Assembly (NCBI RefSeq): GCF_002878395.1
Contig: NC_061122.1
Span: forward strand, 77,444,998 to 77,508,997
From: Capsicum annuum
Taxonomy: Eukaryota; Streptophyta; Magnoliopsida; Solanales; Solanaceae
Length of the DNA stretch: 64,000 bases
Direction: 5' to 3'
Positions 37,131 through 48,857 of the stretch are shown in pieces; the stretch's first letter is position 1, and every line of letters starts with the position of its first letter. The position numbers and the translations under genes were made by a program. The notes under the pieces were generated by a model. It did not search any database. It was not told where the DNA came from and was given only the letters and a program-made list of their open reading frames with translations.

Positions 37131-38282
37131 TATATATAGAGCCGATTCTAATGCTACCCACTGGTGGCACTAGAAGTGGTGCTCTTTTGAGTCAAGGGAC
37201 CTACTGGAGCTGAAGAGGAATTAGTATGACCCTATTGATAAAAATACTTACCCCTCTGGGAAACCACCAGACACTCTCTAATCTTGTAGTCTAACTTGCC
37301 ACACCTAAAACACATATCACTATCAGCCATACACTCAACCTTGTGATTCTTATAATATCTCCTACAAACAGGATTGATGCGACTACTATTAACACTACAT
37401 TAGGACTTAAAGCCTGGAGCTCTATCCTGATGATCCAGTCTAAACTTAGGCACTGGAGCACTAGTAGATGATAGGGATAGGGTAGAAGATTTTTGGCAGA
37501 ATTGAGAATGATTTCCATTATTAGATCTTTGCTAAGAAAAGTTAAAACTACCGATTCTAGCCCTATTATTCTCATTTTACTTTTCTTTGGGCTTCTCCTC
37601 CTTAATCTATTAAACATGAACCATCAGCCTAGAGAGATCCATCTCTTTAATCAACATAGTTGTTCTGATCTCTTTGACTATATTCTTAGAAACATTATAT
37701 ACAAACTTGCTCATCCTGACCCAAAATTCAGCCACCATGGTTGGAGCATACCTTGCTAACTGGGTGAACTTGAGTGAATACTCTTTCACACTACTTTAAA
37801 TTAATTTCTTCCTTATCTTACTCTATAAGTGTTGCATTGGTACCTCTGTCCGCCTTTCACTACTTCATACAAGTATGAGCTACTCATTCAGATGGTAAGC
37901 AACTAAGTCAACACTCTTATATGAGCTACTCATTCAGATGGTAAGCAACTAAATCAACACTCTTACTCAGAGTAACACCCATGATATCTATCATCTTCTG
38001 CACAGTCTAAAAACTCTTATGGGTCCTCCTCAAACTTGGATATAGAGAATATTAGAGGATTCATCTGAGTAAAGTCCTAAATTCTAGTTGTTGTTGTATT
38101 ACTTATGAGGTTGGCTAGGTCAATGGCCTGCTATTTATTATGGGCGGCCATAGACTGAGCCAAAACTATAAAAGCAGCCCTGAATTCGACATGATAAACC
38201 TGCTCATTCAGAGGGTCTTCCTGAACATGTGGTGCAGGTTGGTCTCCATTTCTCCTTCCATTATCACTTCTAGGAGGCATTT
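37131..38282 (-). pseudogene. gag of element D, minus strand
   Basis: It starts with ATG at 38282 (MPPRSDNGRRNGDQPAPHV), the usual MPPR-type start of Tekay/Del gag. VYHVEFRAAFIVLAQSMAAH follows at about 38205-38145. The zinc knuckle CFRCGKLDYKIREC (about 37312-37271) has its His replaced by Tyr. The reading ends with GPLTQKSTTSSATSG near 37150 and then passes straight into integrase sequence. Stops and a 46-bp duplication (37875-37966) break the capsid part. Confidence 0.8.
37875..37966. repeat. 46-bp tandem duplication in gag of D
   Basis: 'atgagctactcattcagatg' begins at 37875 and again at 37921. The two 46-bp units differ by about one base (aactaag versus aactaaa). 46 is not a multiple of three, so it shifts the frame. 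Confidence 0.85.
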
Positions 38283-38485
38283 TATGTAAATGAGAGAGAA
38301 TAACAAGTTAGGAGGAGAAGTTTAATGGAGCTCATTCCCCATCTCATGATATGAATACAGAAAGAAGGAAAACTTTCCTAAAATGTCTCGTAGCCTCTCG
38401 CCCATAAGTGTGGCGTGATTCACACCCATGAACAAGACTCTACTTAATGCAGCTTTCAAAAACCCTAAGACACTTTAAACCTTGT

Positions 38486-38497
38486 ACTCTGATACCA
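38486..38497 (-). other. Primer binding site of element D (tRNA-Met type)
   Basis: ACTCTGATACCA on the plus strand is TGGTATCAGAGT on the minus strand, one base from the usual TGGTATCAGAGC. It lies two bases from the LTR edge at 38500. Confidence 0.85.
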
Positions 38498-40134
38498 AGT
38501 GTTTCATGACTCGAGACTATCCTCTAGTCGTAACACGGTGCTTAAATCACCAAGCGACCCCAAGATAACCCATGATTTGGCACAAGCAGTAAATACTAAA
38601 AGAAAGGTAACAAAATATTATGCGGTAGTCATTCAATGAGTGTTTAAACAGTTAAGTCAAAAACAGAGAAGTTAGAAACACATCACTAAAAACAAAACTA
38701 AATGTCTGGCTATCTGAAAGCCTCTAAACATGATGAGTTGTTGGGACAAGTCCACAACTAACTCTGGCTACTAAATTAATAATGAAATAAAATACAGGAA
38801 AGTATGATAAATAATATAATTACTCCTTGAATGATGAGGACTCACCAATGTTGTAGCTGAGTAGCATACAACCTGTCTAAGTATGATTAGGAGTTAAGCA
38901 TTCTAACCTATGTTATAAGACTTAACCTATGTTATAAGACAACATAACGCAAAAGAAAATATGTGGTCAGTACTTTAAATGTACTATTATATGATATAAA
39001 GACTACTTAATATGCGTATATACGGAGCATAATGGAAGAACATAAATATCAAATGTAAAGCCAAGTATAAACAAGTAATCAGAATAATTAAATAACTGAT
39101 ATATAGACACGTGGTCATGTAAACCTCAACTTATAGGATCTGAATACTAAATTGAAACTGTAGGAGCTATCATATAACCGATATGCCCCAATCTGAGCTA
39201 ATTGAGTCTAATTAGTAACCCTAGTTGGAAGAGTGTCAGTACCTTACCATAGGTACTAATATTTGCTATGTGATCCACTAACATGATGTTCGAAGGACTA
39301 GGGTATCAGTTCTCTATTGGTAGGTGACCCTTAAGATAGTGTTAGTCCTTAACTAAAGGGTGACTTCTCATAACCTACACTAGCTACGTAGTTTAGGAAC
39401 GTAGGGACTTCTAATAAAGGTCTCAGTCCTCTACTGGCAGGTGAGCCTTCATCCCTAGGTACGCTCAGTGCTAAGTCCTAATCTCAACTAAACTAATGCT
39501 AATACTGATGAAAGGCTTAACATGATTGATTCTGACATACGCTCAACTTGATAGTATTCAGAATTTAATGATACAAGTGTAATCTGAATGACTTGTAACT
39601 TAAAATTTGACACATATATGAATAGAATATCTAGGTATCGGGTGTTCCTAACCCACCAGAATATTTCAATAATTAGGCATGATGTAGACATTTGCATTAC
39701 CAAAAAATAGAAGTACAATTATTATGAGAGAATATATTTTCATGGAGGAACTTGGGAGTTTAACTGAAAAAATTATAACTTTCATACTTCTCATGGAACC
39801 CTAAACAAAAGGGAATTACAAATAAGTTTTTGGAGAACTTTGGGACTCAATGGATGAAAGAAACTCATTGATGAATATCCCACATACCTGAAGTAGAAGC
39901 CTTGAAAATATCTTTTTGAGAATTGGACTTGCTTGAAGAACCCTAGTTTTCTCTTGAGGGAGAAAGAAATCATCTCTTTTATTCCTCTTGGGTGAAATTG
40001 ATAATTATGTTATGATTTAGGGCTTTGGGGTCTTTTATACCACCCCTTGTAAAGCCAAAAAAACATGGCTTTGGCTTTTAAGGGAATGGGCAAAGACATA
40101 AAAGTCCTTGGGAAAACATATACAAAAATACACT

Positions 40135-40490
40135 CCCAGTCGTTACGACTCATCTCATGAGTCGTTACGACTGGTTATGAGTTGTGGTCTGAGTCATAAC
40201 CTGGGATCTTAGAATTTTGGATACATTCTGTTATGACTACGACTTTCCACCTAATGACTCATTATGACTGACTATGAGTCATTGGGTGAAGTCGTAGTCT
40301 GAGGCTTGATTCTTGAATCTTTTACTGGTCAGGCTACGGGTCCACACACTGACTCATAACTTTTGACTATGGGTCATGTGCTAGACTCGTAACCACCGAA
40401 AGGGATGTTCAGTTATTTACGATATTGAATATGAGTCACTCATAATAACTCGTAGCCACTGATTATGGGTTCTTAGGGAAGGAGTAGGCA
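40135..40490. repeat. Dyad cassette in LTR D: GTCGTTACGACTCATGAGTC-type motifs
   Basis: Repeats of 'gagtcgttacgact', 'actatgagtcat' and 'gactcataac', with CATGAGTCGTTACGACT-like palindromes. It continues after the solo-LTR insertion as 'gatgactcatcacg' repeats (about 43988-44030). Confidence 0.7.
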
Positions 40491-40508
40491 CTGGGATAAA
40501 ATATGGGG

Positions 40509-40513
40509 CTTTC
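40509..40513. repeat. TSD of the solo LTR, left copy (CTTTC)
   Basis: CTTTC at 40509-40513 and again at 43954-43958, exactly flanking the solo LTR. Confidence 0.85.
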
Positions 40514-40739
40514 TATAGAACCCCACAAAATTCTCTCATAGTCTGAGCCTTAGAGCGTGTTTAATAAAGTATTAATCCGGCCCTAAAAGGTTGAGAAGTA
40601 TCTTCCTAAGTGAGAAGTATTTTGATCCATGTAGAATTTCCCTAGTATCAACTTTTTGTCATGTAGAGAATTGAATAAGTTTTCCGTTGATACCAAATTC
40701 GCTTAAATCCGACACTCGAGCAAAGAGTTAGAGCCACAT

Positions 40740-41010
40740 TAGTAAGACAATGTGCCACCTGGCACTTTAGCGCATCACGGAGCCATCCAAAATGGCAATC
40801 GTCAAAATCCAGTGAGTCTCCACAATTATGGTGCATCATGCCAAGGCTTAATTTCAAAATTGTCAATTTCCAGTGCACCAGCGTGATTCCACTGCGTCGT
40901 GGCGCCTTTCCAGTTTGCAATCAAGGTGGCAATGTAATTTCCACCGCGTTGTGCCACCTAGCAGTTTCTCAATTGTCCAATTTCTAGTGAGCTGGCACGT
41001 TGCGCCAGTA
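40740..41010. repeat. Dyad cassette in the solo LTR: CGTCGTGGCGCC / GCACCAGC-type motifs
   Basis: Recurrent 'gtgccacctggcac', 'ccagtgagtc', 'gcgtcgtggcgcc' and 'tggcacgttgcgcca' units, many self-complementary. It is about 60 bp upstream of the TATA-like box at 41070. Confidence 0.65.
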
Positions 41011-42739
41011 TGTAAAATTGATATTTTTTAGTTTATTTCCAGAGGTGAAAGGGGTCATTTTGCTACCCCTATATATACTCCTTAACAAGGGATTTGGACT
41101 TATTTTAACCTAAAAATACTAATTTTATCTCAAGTTGTTCAAGAACAAGAGCTAGGGTTTCTACAAAATCAAAACCCTTCCTTCTTCTTCAAGAGAAATC
41201 AAGAAATCAAGAATCTCTCCAAGAGCTTTCAAGAAAGAATTTTTCTAAGGTATGCAGATGTTGATTCTTAGGTCCCTTTCATCCAAGAAGCTCAAGAACC
41301 CTTTTCTAAATTTCAAAGCCTTTATGTTTATGAGTTTTCATGATTCATGTGAGTTAAAATTGATGTTCATGCTATTATTGAGTTGTGATTCATGTTTGTT
41401 TATAAGGTTTTCAAGATTTGACCCTAGTATGTGATATTCATGTGATGTTTATGATAAACCCTCTTCAAGTTTCTTGTTAAATGGTGTCTTTATGTCAATA
41501 AAGTGTAGAAATTGTTGAATAAGCAAAGCATGCTCCCCTTATGTTTGGTAAAATATTTATGTAAAGGAATTAGAGCCATTATAGCATGTTGCCTTGAAAT
41601 CCCCAATTGTGTGTAAGCCCATGCATGCCAAGTGTTTGTTGAAAAGCCTTAGTGAATGAATTATGGCATGATAGCATGAATTTCCCCAATTATATGCTCT
41701 TCGATACATTCTAAGACTTTAATACATGCTAAGTGTTTGATGTAAGATCTTGGTGAATGGAGTATGAGCCAATAGAATATCCCCCTACACTATCACATGT
41801 TTATGATTTCTAAATACTTGAAGAGATGCTTTAGTGATTGTGATGGTGAATAAATGTCCATAGTCTTGATTATTCAAGAATGGTTATGTTTTACTTTTAT
41901 GTCATCAAGTACTGGGGGTATTTATACCCAACAATTTAGCTGTAGTCTAGAGCCTTTATTAGTTTTCTCGATAATCTCAGTCAAGCTACGACTCTCAGAA
42001 CTCAGTGAGTTATAGAACTCTGTACTCTCAGACAAATACAGAACTTAAGAAATCTCAGTAATCTTTTTAGTCTCAGTATCGCTAGTAATATAGCCTCAGT
42101 TCTGTACTCAGCTCAGATCTAGCAGTATTCAAGTGTTCAGTTCAGTCTTCAGTAGTATTCCTCAGATACGAAACCAAGTGAATTTAGCTTAACTCAGTCA
42201 GATCATTCGAGAAATATGATTATTATCAAATTTATCTTAGTTTGTGTTCAGTTAAGAATCAGTTCAGAGTCTTTTAGTTGGGAGTAGGAGCTAGCACTAA
42301 GCGAGTGCAGGGATGGGGGCTCCCCGTCGGAGAGGCAGTCATTAGGTACAATCCCAGAACTCCGAAACTGCGTAGCTAGTATAGGATGCAGGAGTCACCC
42401 GTCAGGAAAGGCTGGTCACCCATCAGATAGGCTTGACTATTATATTGCCTTAGGCTTGACTTCCTGCGAGGGTCACCCATAAGAGAGGTTTGACCAGAGA
42501 GGTCTTTACCCGTGGCACAGTATTGATACCCTTCCAACTGGGGTTACAATTTGGACCCCACCATTTGATATTTGGGGCATGTCGGTTAAGTCACTACTTC
42601 TCACAGTTACAGTTTTAGTATCAATCTTTAAAAATTAGGACTGTTAGATACAGTCATCTATCTCAGTAAGGAACTCAGATAGTTCCATTGATTCATAGAC
42701 CACTCATCAGATAGGCTTGGTCCCATAAAAAGTTATTCA

Positions 42740-43085
42740 TAATAGATCTAGAGATCACCCGTCAAATAGGCTTGATCTCTTCTCATATTCAGTTGAGTAA
42801 TCTCATTATCAGATCTCGAGATCACCCATCAGATAGGCTTGATCTAAGTCTCATATTCAGTTGAGTAATCTCATTATCAAATCCCGATATCAGCCGTCAG
42901 ATAGGTTTGATCTCAATCTCATATTTAGTTGAGTAATCTCATTATCAGATCCTGAAATCACCCATCAGATAGGCTTGATCTCAGTCTCAGATTAAGTTGA
43001 GTAGTCTAGTTATCAGATCTAGCGATTACCCGTTAGATAGGCTTGATCTCATCTTAGATTCAGTTGAGTATTCTTGTTGTCAGAT
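42740..43085 (+). repeat. Tandem array of about five 65-70-bp units in the solo LTR
   Basis: Units start near 42748, 42815, 42882, 42950 and 43022. Each holds 'atcacccgtcagatagg', 'cttgatctcagtctcatatt' and 'cagttgagtaatctcattat' with small differences. Earlier single partial units ('ggtcacccatcagataggct') occur at about 42415-42500. Confidence 0.85.
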
Positions 43086-43953
43086 TTGGACATGATCATT
43101 TCTTATCATTGATAGTAGATTCCATAATCATCTATTAGAGCAGTTTGATCTTTGATACAGTCAGTCAAGAGTAGAAAGCTCAGAATTCAGTCATTGATAT
43201 AAGTAAATTCAGTTAATCAGTTTTAGTATCATCAGTGTTTGAGATCACTCACTAGATAAGACTGATCTCAACTTCAGTACTCAGTTATCAGTATCAGATA
43301 ATTCAGTGTTCAGTATCTCAGGCATTAGTAGTGAGTTCAGATAGAAGTAAAGTAGTATTTGAGTTTCAGTATTTTATGTCATAATGATTTCAGTTATGGT
43401 TTGTGCATTCATGTATGTGTTCTCATTCAGTACTCTCATGATTATTCAGTTAAATAATTAGTCATGCATAAGCCCTTGCATTTAGCCTTACCTCATCTTT
43501 ATACTCGGTATACTCCCGTACTGACGCATTTGCGCTATGGAGTTTTATTTGACACCTAGGTTCAGAGGCACGAGATCCAGAGTACCCTTAGCAGCTCAGT
43601 CCCAGTCAGCAGTAGTAGACATAGCACCGAGTCCTCTTCAGTCGAGGATGATCCTTATTTTTTTATTATTATCGTATCAAATTTGGTTTAATTTTAGTAG
43701 ACAGAGTTAGTTGGGGATATATCCTATCAAATCCACAGTTCAGATAGTTTAGAGGATTTTCAGATAGGTGTATCAGTATTTAGTCTTTAATTTTGAGTAT
43801 TTTTAGATGTTTTGAACCTTATGGCCAGTTTCTGTACTTATTATCTATATTATGCAGTGTTTAGGTACAGATATCAGTAGAAGGTTGGCTTGTGGTCCTT
43901 TGGGATCATGAATACCATGTGACATTTCGGTTCCAGAAAATTGGGTCGTTACA

Positions 43954-43958
43954 CTTTC
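43954..43958. repeat. TSD of the solo LTR, right copy (CTTTC)
   Basis: Matches 40509-40513. LTR D sequence resumes after it. Confidence 0.85.
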
Positions 43959-44171
43959 ACTGGAATGACTATAATTTATTCGTGATGACTCATCACGTAT
44001 GGAAATGACTCATCACGACTGAGTCGTTACATCAGTGTGTTGGGCCCTTAAGAAAATTTTCCATAACTTTTTGCCACAACATTAAATTAAGACGAGACTT
44101 GAAGCGTTGTAAAACTAACTTAGTGGCCTATATTTTAAGGGGTCTAGAGGTTGAAAATTAGGGGTATTACA

Positions 44172-47100
44172 AGTTTCAAGATAGCCTAACGGCATAATTT
44201 AACTAAATACTCTCATTCACACTTCCACCACTTAAATCCTACCTCATATCTAATCATAATATTATAAACATACTACGAAATAGCTCAATCTATGAAGAAG
44301 TTGAGCCTAGTCTACCTGAGTATCTAAGAAAGCCCAAAGAATTTGCTAAATCATCGATTTCCTCTTCCGAGAGCTTCCACAAGGTGCCATGCTATCAAAA
44401 TCACAATTTACTCATCAACACGAGAACAATGATACCTTTATTGGACTATTGTGCTTCAGGTCCAAAATTACGTAAAAATCTCATCTGGGGCTCATTCATG
44501 GTAATCATATTTTTGAAACCAACTCAACATCCCCCTATGCTCAATGAATATTTACCCTCAAGAACGAGTGAATTTTGAGCTATAATGGTGCTAAAATCAA
44601 GTCACCAAACTTCTAGGGATTTTAAGGAAAGAAGGGAATTCTAGCAAGAAATTAATGGAAACTCACCATAAATTGGAAGGAGAACCTTGTAAATAATCCT
44701 TATCCAAGCCCCAAAATCACCCACAAAAGTTATCCCAGAGCTTTCCCACTTTTTAGGGTTTATATATCTTGGAAATGGATGATAAATGGGAAGAAAGATA
44801 AATAGGGTATTTATACCCTTTCTAGGTACACGGGTTTTGCTTAAATGAACTTTGGGTCACTTACGCAATAACTGGACCTAGCATAGATATCACTTGCGCA
44901 ATAAGCATATCTGAGCAGATGTTGCTTATGAGTTAATAGTAGCGCTTACGTCATACCTGCTTTTCTTCTAAAGGAGTCATTTACACGATAGATATATGAA
45001 GTATGCAATACTTACTACTGGTTGGCAGATCTCTTAAGTGATCGAAGGTGTCATAGACGCGATGCACCAGCACCAGCTGAGACTTGGGAAATTTCTAACC
45101 CCTAAGAATCCCGTATATGCAAATTGACTATGCTACCCTATCAAATTCAATGTTTCAAACTCAATGGCGCAGTCAAAATTCCATCCTAGGTCGTCTCACT
45201 TAAAAATGGGTCCTACACCCACTTGCCATTTTTCTTAACTTTTGACTAATAGCTCAAAATAAGCCTGGGTGCCTCAGGACCCGAACAAAGGGTCCACTAT
45301 GACTCCTTAAGTGTTGACCACTGAAAATTCTAAGTTTTTGAACTCCAAAGTGTTCTACTTTGAGTACGACTAGACTCAACGAGTCGTAATGACTCTATAC
45401 AAGTCGTAAGAGACTAATCGTAGGGTGACTAGGTGTACCTAAAAGTTTCTATATTGATTATGACTCAGACCCTACAAGGTGTAGCGAGTCCTTCGAGTCG
45501 TATAGTGACCCATAATTATTAGCGATAATTTTTTAGCTTTAAAATTAAGGGCATTTTAGACATTTCCCTTTTTCCCTAAATATAACCCACGACTTTAAAA
45601 CTTTATTGGGACCCCATTCCTATATATAACACACTAAAATAACTTCTCTTTTCTGATAAATTATGTCAAGTAAGAGCGTTAGGATTTTCTTAAAGTTGAT
45701 TATCTAGAGCTTTCAAGGGCAAATTGCTTCCAAAATTGTGATCCTTTCAGGTATGTACCTCTTTCCCCAAATCTTATTTTGTTAAAAGCATGTGCTTAGG
45801 TGGTTACTCCTGTGGTTTAATTATTGGTTTTTTAGATATAGGTTAAGGGTTTTTAATGATTGTTGTTTATGTGATGTTTCATGTTTACATATGTATTGTT
45901 TATGTTTTAAATAGTGGTTTTGAAACCAATTTGATGCATGGGTGTGAGAATTGAATCGAAAATGTGGTCTTCCCTAAGTTATATGAGTTGATGAGTTGAA
46001 GCTTACAATAACCCCAACCCAATTTTGTAAATTGGCTTTAAACATGAGAATTTGCTTATTGAAAAGTATTTTGAAACCTTCTACGGTATAAAAGATTAAC
46101 GAAATCTAAATTTACTTTTAAAGAGGGCTTAATGTCCATGAATTGAATTTGAATTGAAAACTTTGGAGTCCTATTAGCCAAGGGGTTAGAGTCCCACTTG
46201 GATAGATGATTTGGTTCCTACTTAGGACTTTGGATTCCCATTGGCTAGTTAGGTTAGAGTCCTACTTGGCTACATAGTTTAGTTCCTACGTAGAACTTTG
46301 GAGTCTCATTGGCTTATTAGGTTAGAGTCCCAATGGAAAATTGATTAATTTGGCAAAGTGACATGTGCTTGAAAGCTACAATCAGTATGATGATACTACT
46401 TGATAATGCCTTAATGAATGGCTCCTTGTTTGATGATCGAGAATGTGAGAAAAGTGTTTTAATTAGGATTTAATAAGGGTTGTGTTGCTATGTCGTAAAA
46501 GTAGAGGTCCCAAAGGGCCAATACTAGAAATTGTAGTTGTGGATGCAGGGGTCTAAATGATCGGGTAGTTCGAGTCCCCCATTTTATATCTTTGAGTGCT
46601 TAAGTCACTCTTGATGTATGTTGGGAGGTTCGAGTCCCCCATAGCACATATGCATAAGTGATTATTCTTTGGTTTGTTTGGCCACAAGAGTTGGGGACCT
46701 TTCAGCTAGGGGGGAACTGGACCCGTATAACCCGTAGGTGCCTTATTCTGGCGATTATGCTACACAATCCAGGTTAATGATTTTAAATTAAATGTTAAGC
46801 CTTGTACCTTATCCCGACATTTGATATATAGTGATCCGGTGCTTTGGATTTTGACAAATATTTATCTGCTGATCATGGCATTATTTTACCCCTTACCCTT
46901 GAGTTACATGCTAGTGCTCAACCCACTAACCATCTTTGGATATTGTATCCCCACATGATCTAGGGTCTGAAGGCAATCCTATTTTTCCTGCACAGTGTTA
47001 GGTGGATCAGTTCATCGGTCATTTGCGGTGAAGTGGTGAGCTTCTATTCTCCAAAAGACTTGATTATTCCAGCAGTTTTCTTCCATAAATTAGAACTGAA

Positions 47101-47653
47101 TACTTCACATCAACATTATCACTGTCATTGTCATTGTCAGAGTTGGGGGCATGTCCTGGCATAGGTTGTTTTGATGGTATAGAGGTCTTATGGATTACAT
47201 TGGACGGTATTGGTTATTGACTTTCATAGACTTTTGAGTCACTATTTACTCTATTTTGTCATATGTTTAGAACTCATTCAATGTTATGCATTTGTACGTG
47301 TTCTATATGGTTAGGCAAAGAGGGTGGTCCCCGGTCCTTGATGGACTTGGGATGCCCGTTAAAGTTAAGCCCTGGTTCGGGTTATGACATCCGCTAAGAC
47401 TAAAATTAATATTTTAGAGTTGTTGGAATAGTCAGATTTAGCATACGATATCATTTGACTGAAGTTCTTACCCAATAGCCAATTTGAACTAGAGAAGACT
47501 TCAAAATAGGGTAATAGCTCTAAAAAATAAATGAACTGCTCGGTAAATAAATTGTCAGTCCCATCAAGTCATAAATGACCTGGGCCAGCTGTAAGAAAGC
47601 TTTAAACTGCAAAAATGAGTGGAAATATTGAAAAGTCCTGAAGGGTCATTACA
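44172..47653 (-). repeat. 5' LTR of element E (right copy), 3' half missing, split by an LTR-like insert
   Basis: 44172-45311 aligns with 34783-35930 of the left LTR ('caagatagcctaacgg', 'gaaatagctcaatctatgaa'). 47390-47653 aligns with 35935-36193 ('gtcagatttagcatacga', 'aagtcataaatgacctgggc'). The 2 kb corresponding to 32733-34782 is absent and LTR D sits there instead. A minus-strand TATA-like box is at 44803-44818, with a cassette at 44855-45070. Confidence 0.8.
45312..47389 (+). mobile_element. Probable solo LTR (plus strand) inside LTR E
   Basis: 2.08 kb from TGTTGACCACTG to GGTTCGGGTTATGACA. It has a dyad cassette of GAGTCGTAATGACTC-type repeats (about 45360-45530) and a TATA-like 'ctatatataac' at 45620-45630. 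No primer site or coding sequence is inside. The flanks are TCCTTAAG (45304-45311) and TCCGCTAAG (47390-47398), which are similar but not an exact 5-bp duplication, so the exact ends are less sure than for the other insertions. Confidence 0.6.
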
Positions 47654-47658
47654 GTAAG
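47654..47658. repeat. TSD of element E, right copy (GTAAG)
   Basis: Matches 32728-32732. The integrase frame of element C resumes after it. Confidence 0.85.
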
Positions 47659-48600
47659 ACTCCATGGGAACCCTTTATCTATCATTTCAGTTTGAGGTAC
47701 TCAGTTTACCTCTCTGTTTTTGCAATCATTTCAAAAAGGCCTTGGTAAAAAGGTGAAGCTTAGTACTATTTTCCATCTGCAGACAAATGGTCAGGCTGAG
47801 CGTATTATTCAAACTCTAGAAGACATGTGAGAGCTTGCGTGATTAACTTCAAAAATAATTGGGATGATCATCTACCTTTGATTGAGTTTACTTATAATAA
47901 CAGTTACCATGCTAGTATGCAGATGGCTCTATTTGAAGCCTCGTATGGGTATAGGTGTGGATCAACTATAGATTGGTTTGAAGTTGGTGAGGCTTATTTG
48001 ATTGGACCAGATTCTATTTTTGAAGCTACAGAGAAGGTTTAGTTGATTCGTGATAGGTTCAAAACCCTAAAGTCATCAGAATTTATATGTAGATATGAGG
48101 AGGAAAGAACTAAAATTCGTTATGGGTGATTGGGTATTTTTAAAAGTGCCACCAATGAAGGAAGTGGTGAGGTTTGAAAGAAAAGAAAATCTAAGGGTGA
48201 TTGGGTATTTTTAAAGGTATTACCCATGAAGGGAGTGATGAGGTTTGGAAGGAAAGGAAAGCTCAATCTCGATATATTGGTCCATATGAGATGTTAAAGT
48301 GTGTTGCAGATATCTCTTATGAACTAGATCTCCCAAAAAATTAGACGTCGTTCATCCAGTTTTTCACGTGTCTATGCTGAAGAAATGCATTGGAGACTCA
48401 TCCTTAATAGTGCTGATAAAACGTATTGGAGGGAAAAATAGTTTATCCTAAAAGGAGATCCTAGCTGAAATTCTTGATCACTGGGTTCAAAGGTTATGGA
48501 ATAAGGAAGTGGCTTTAGTGAAATTTCTATAGAGAAATCAGTCAGTTGAGAAAGCAACATGGGAAACAGAAGTGGACATGATGAGTTGATATCCTCATCT
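47659..48600 (+). pseudogene. pol of element C, part 2: integrase C-terminal half and chromodomain
   Basis: It resumes with TQFTSLF-like sequence at about 47695-47715 (the region after the second Asp), then NGQAERIIQTLEDM (about 47790-47828). An open frame at 47827-48042 holds INFKNNWDDHLPLIEFTYNN. A GDWVFLKV...MKGVMRFGRKGK region (about 48195-48265) is preceded by a partial duplicate of the same phrase near 48120-48190. It ends in a chromodomain-like stretch, EILDHWVQRLWNKEVALVKFL (about 48465-48530), then KATWETEVDM. The many stops show decay. Confidence 0.85.
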
Positions 48601-48857
48601 ATTGACCCCTAATACAGAGTTATATTGAGGTTAGAAGCCCCTCCTAAGCTATTATACTCACTAACATCTTTACTTTTATTTATTTAACCTATAAGGTTCA
48701 TGTATAGTCCGTTATTCAGTTGTATGCTTGCTCTTGGGGTGAGTTGTTTCAGTCACAGCATAAAATAAGCCTCAGATAGTAGTCTAACATACCCATAAAT
48801 AGTTCTTTCTCCATCCTGACCTTTATTCGAGGATGAATAGTCCTAAAGAAAAGATAA

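Larger units (their letters stand above)
40514..43953 (+). mobile_element. Solo LTR (Tekay/Del-like), plus strand, inside LTR D
   Basis: 3440 bp with 5-bp TSD CTTTC and no internal region. The start (TATAGAACCCC, from TGTAAGACCCC) and the next about 60 bp ('catagtctgagccttagagcg') match the LTR of F at 7322-7380. The end is GGGTCGTTACA. It has its own dyad cassette (40740-41010), a TATA-like 'ctatatatact' (about 41070-41079) and a 66-bp tandem array (42740-43085). A solo LTR arises by recombination between the two LTRs of one element. Confidence 0.88.
38500..44171 (-). repeat. 5' LTR of element D, interrupted by a solo LTR
   Basis: The LTR runs from TGTTTCATGACTCGAG at 38500 to GGGGTATTACA at 44171 (minus start TGTAATACCCC). 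It is split at 40513/43959 by the solo LTR with TSD CTTTC. Without the insert it is about 2.2 kb. A minus-strand TATA-like GTATAAAAGA lies at 40031-40040, with a dyad cassette directly upstream (40135-40490 and, beyond the insert, 43959-44050). The 5 bp after 44171 (AGTTT) have no partner, as expected if the other end of D was deleted. Confidence 0.8.
32733..47653 (-). mobile_element. Ty3/gypsy composite E/D, minus strand, inserted in the integrase of C
   Basis: The outer ends are LTR ends (TGTCACGACC at the left, GGTCATTACA at the right) flanked by GTAAG. Read on the minus strand it has a 5' LTR remnant (44172-47653), another LTR (D, 38500-44171), a primer site, gag, a C-terminal integrase fragment, and a 3' LTR (32733-36193). 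PR, RT, RNase H and N-terminal IN are absent. The LTR next to the primer site (D) is unlike the outer LTR (E), so two nested elements have been fused by a deletion. Confidence 0.8.

Noticed and set aside
42740..43085. CRISPR-like array
   Set aside because: Eukaryotic context. The units are contiguous and have no unique spacers, so this is a tandem repeat within an LTR.
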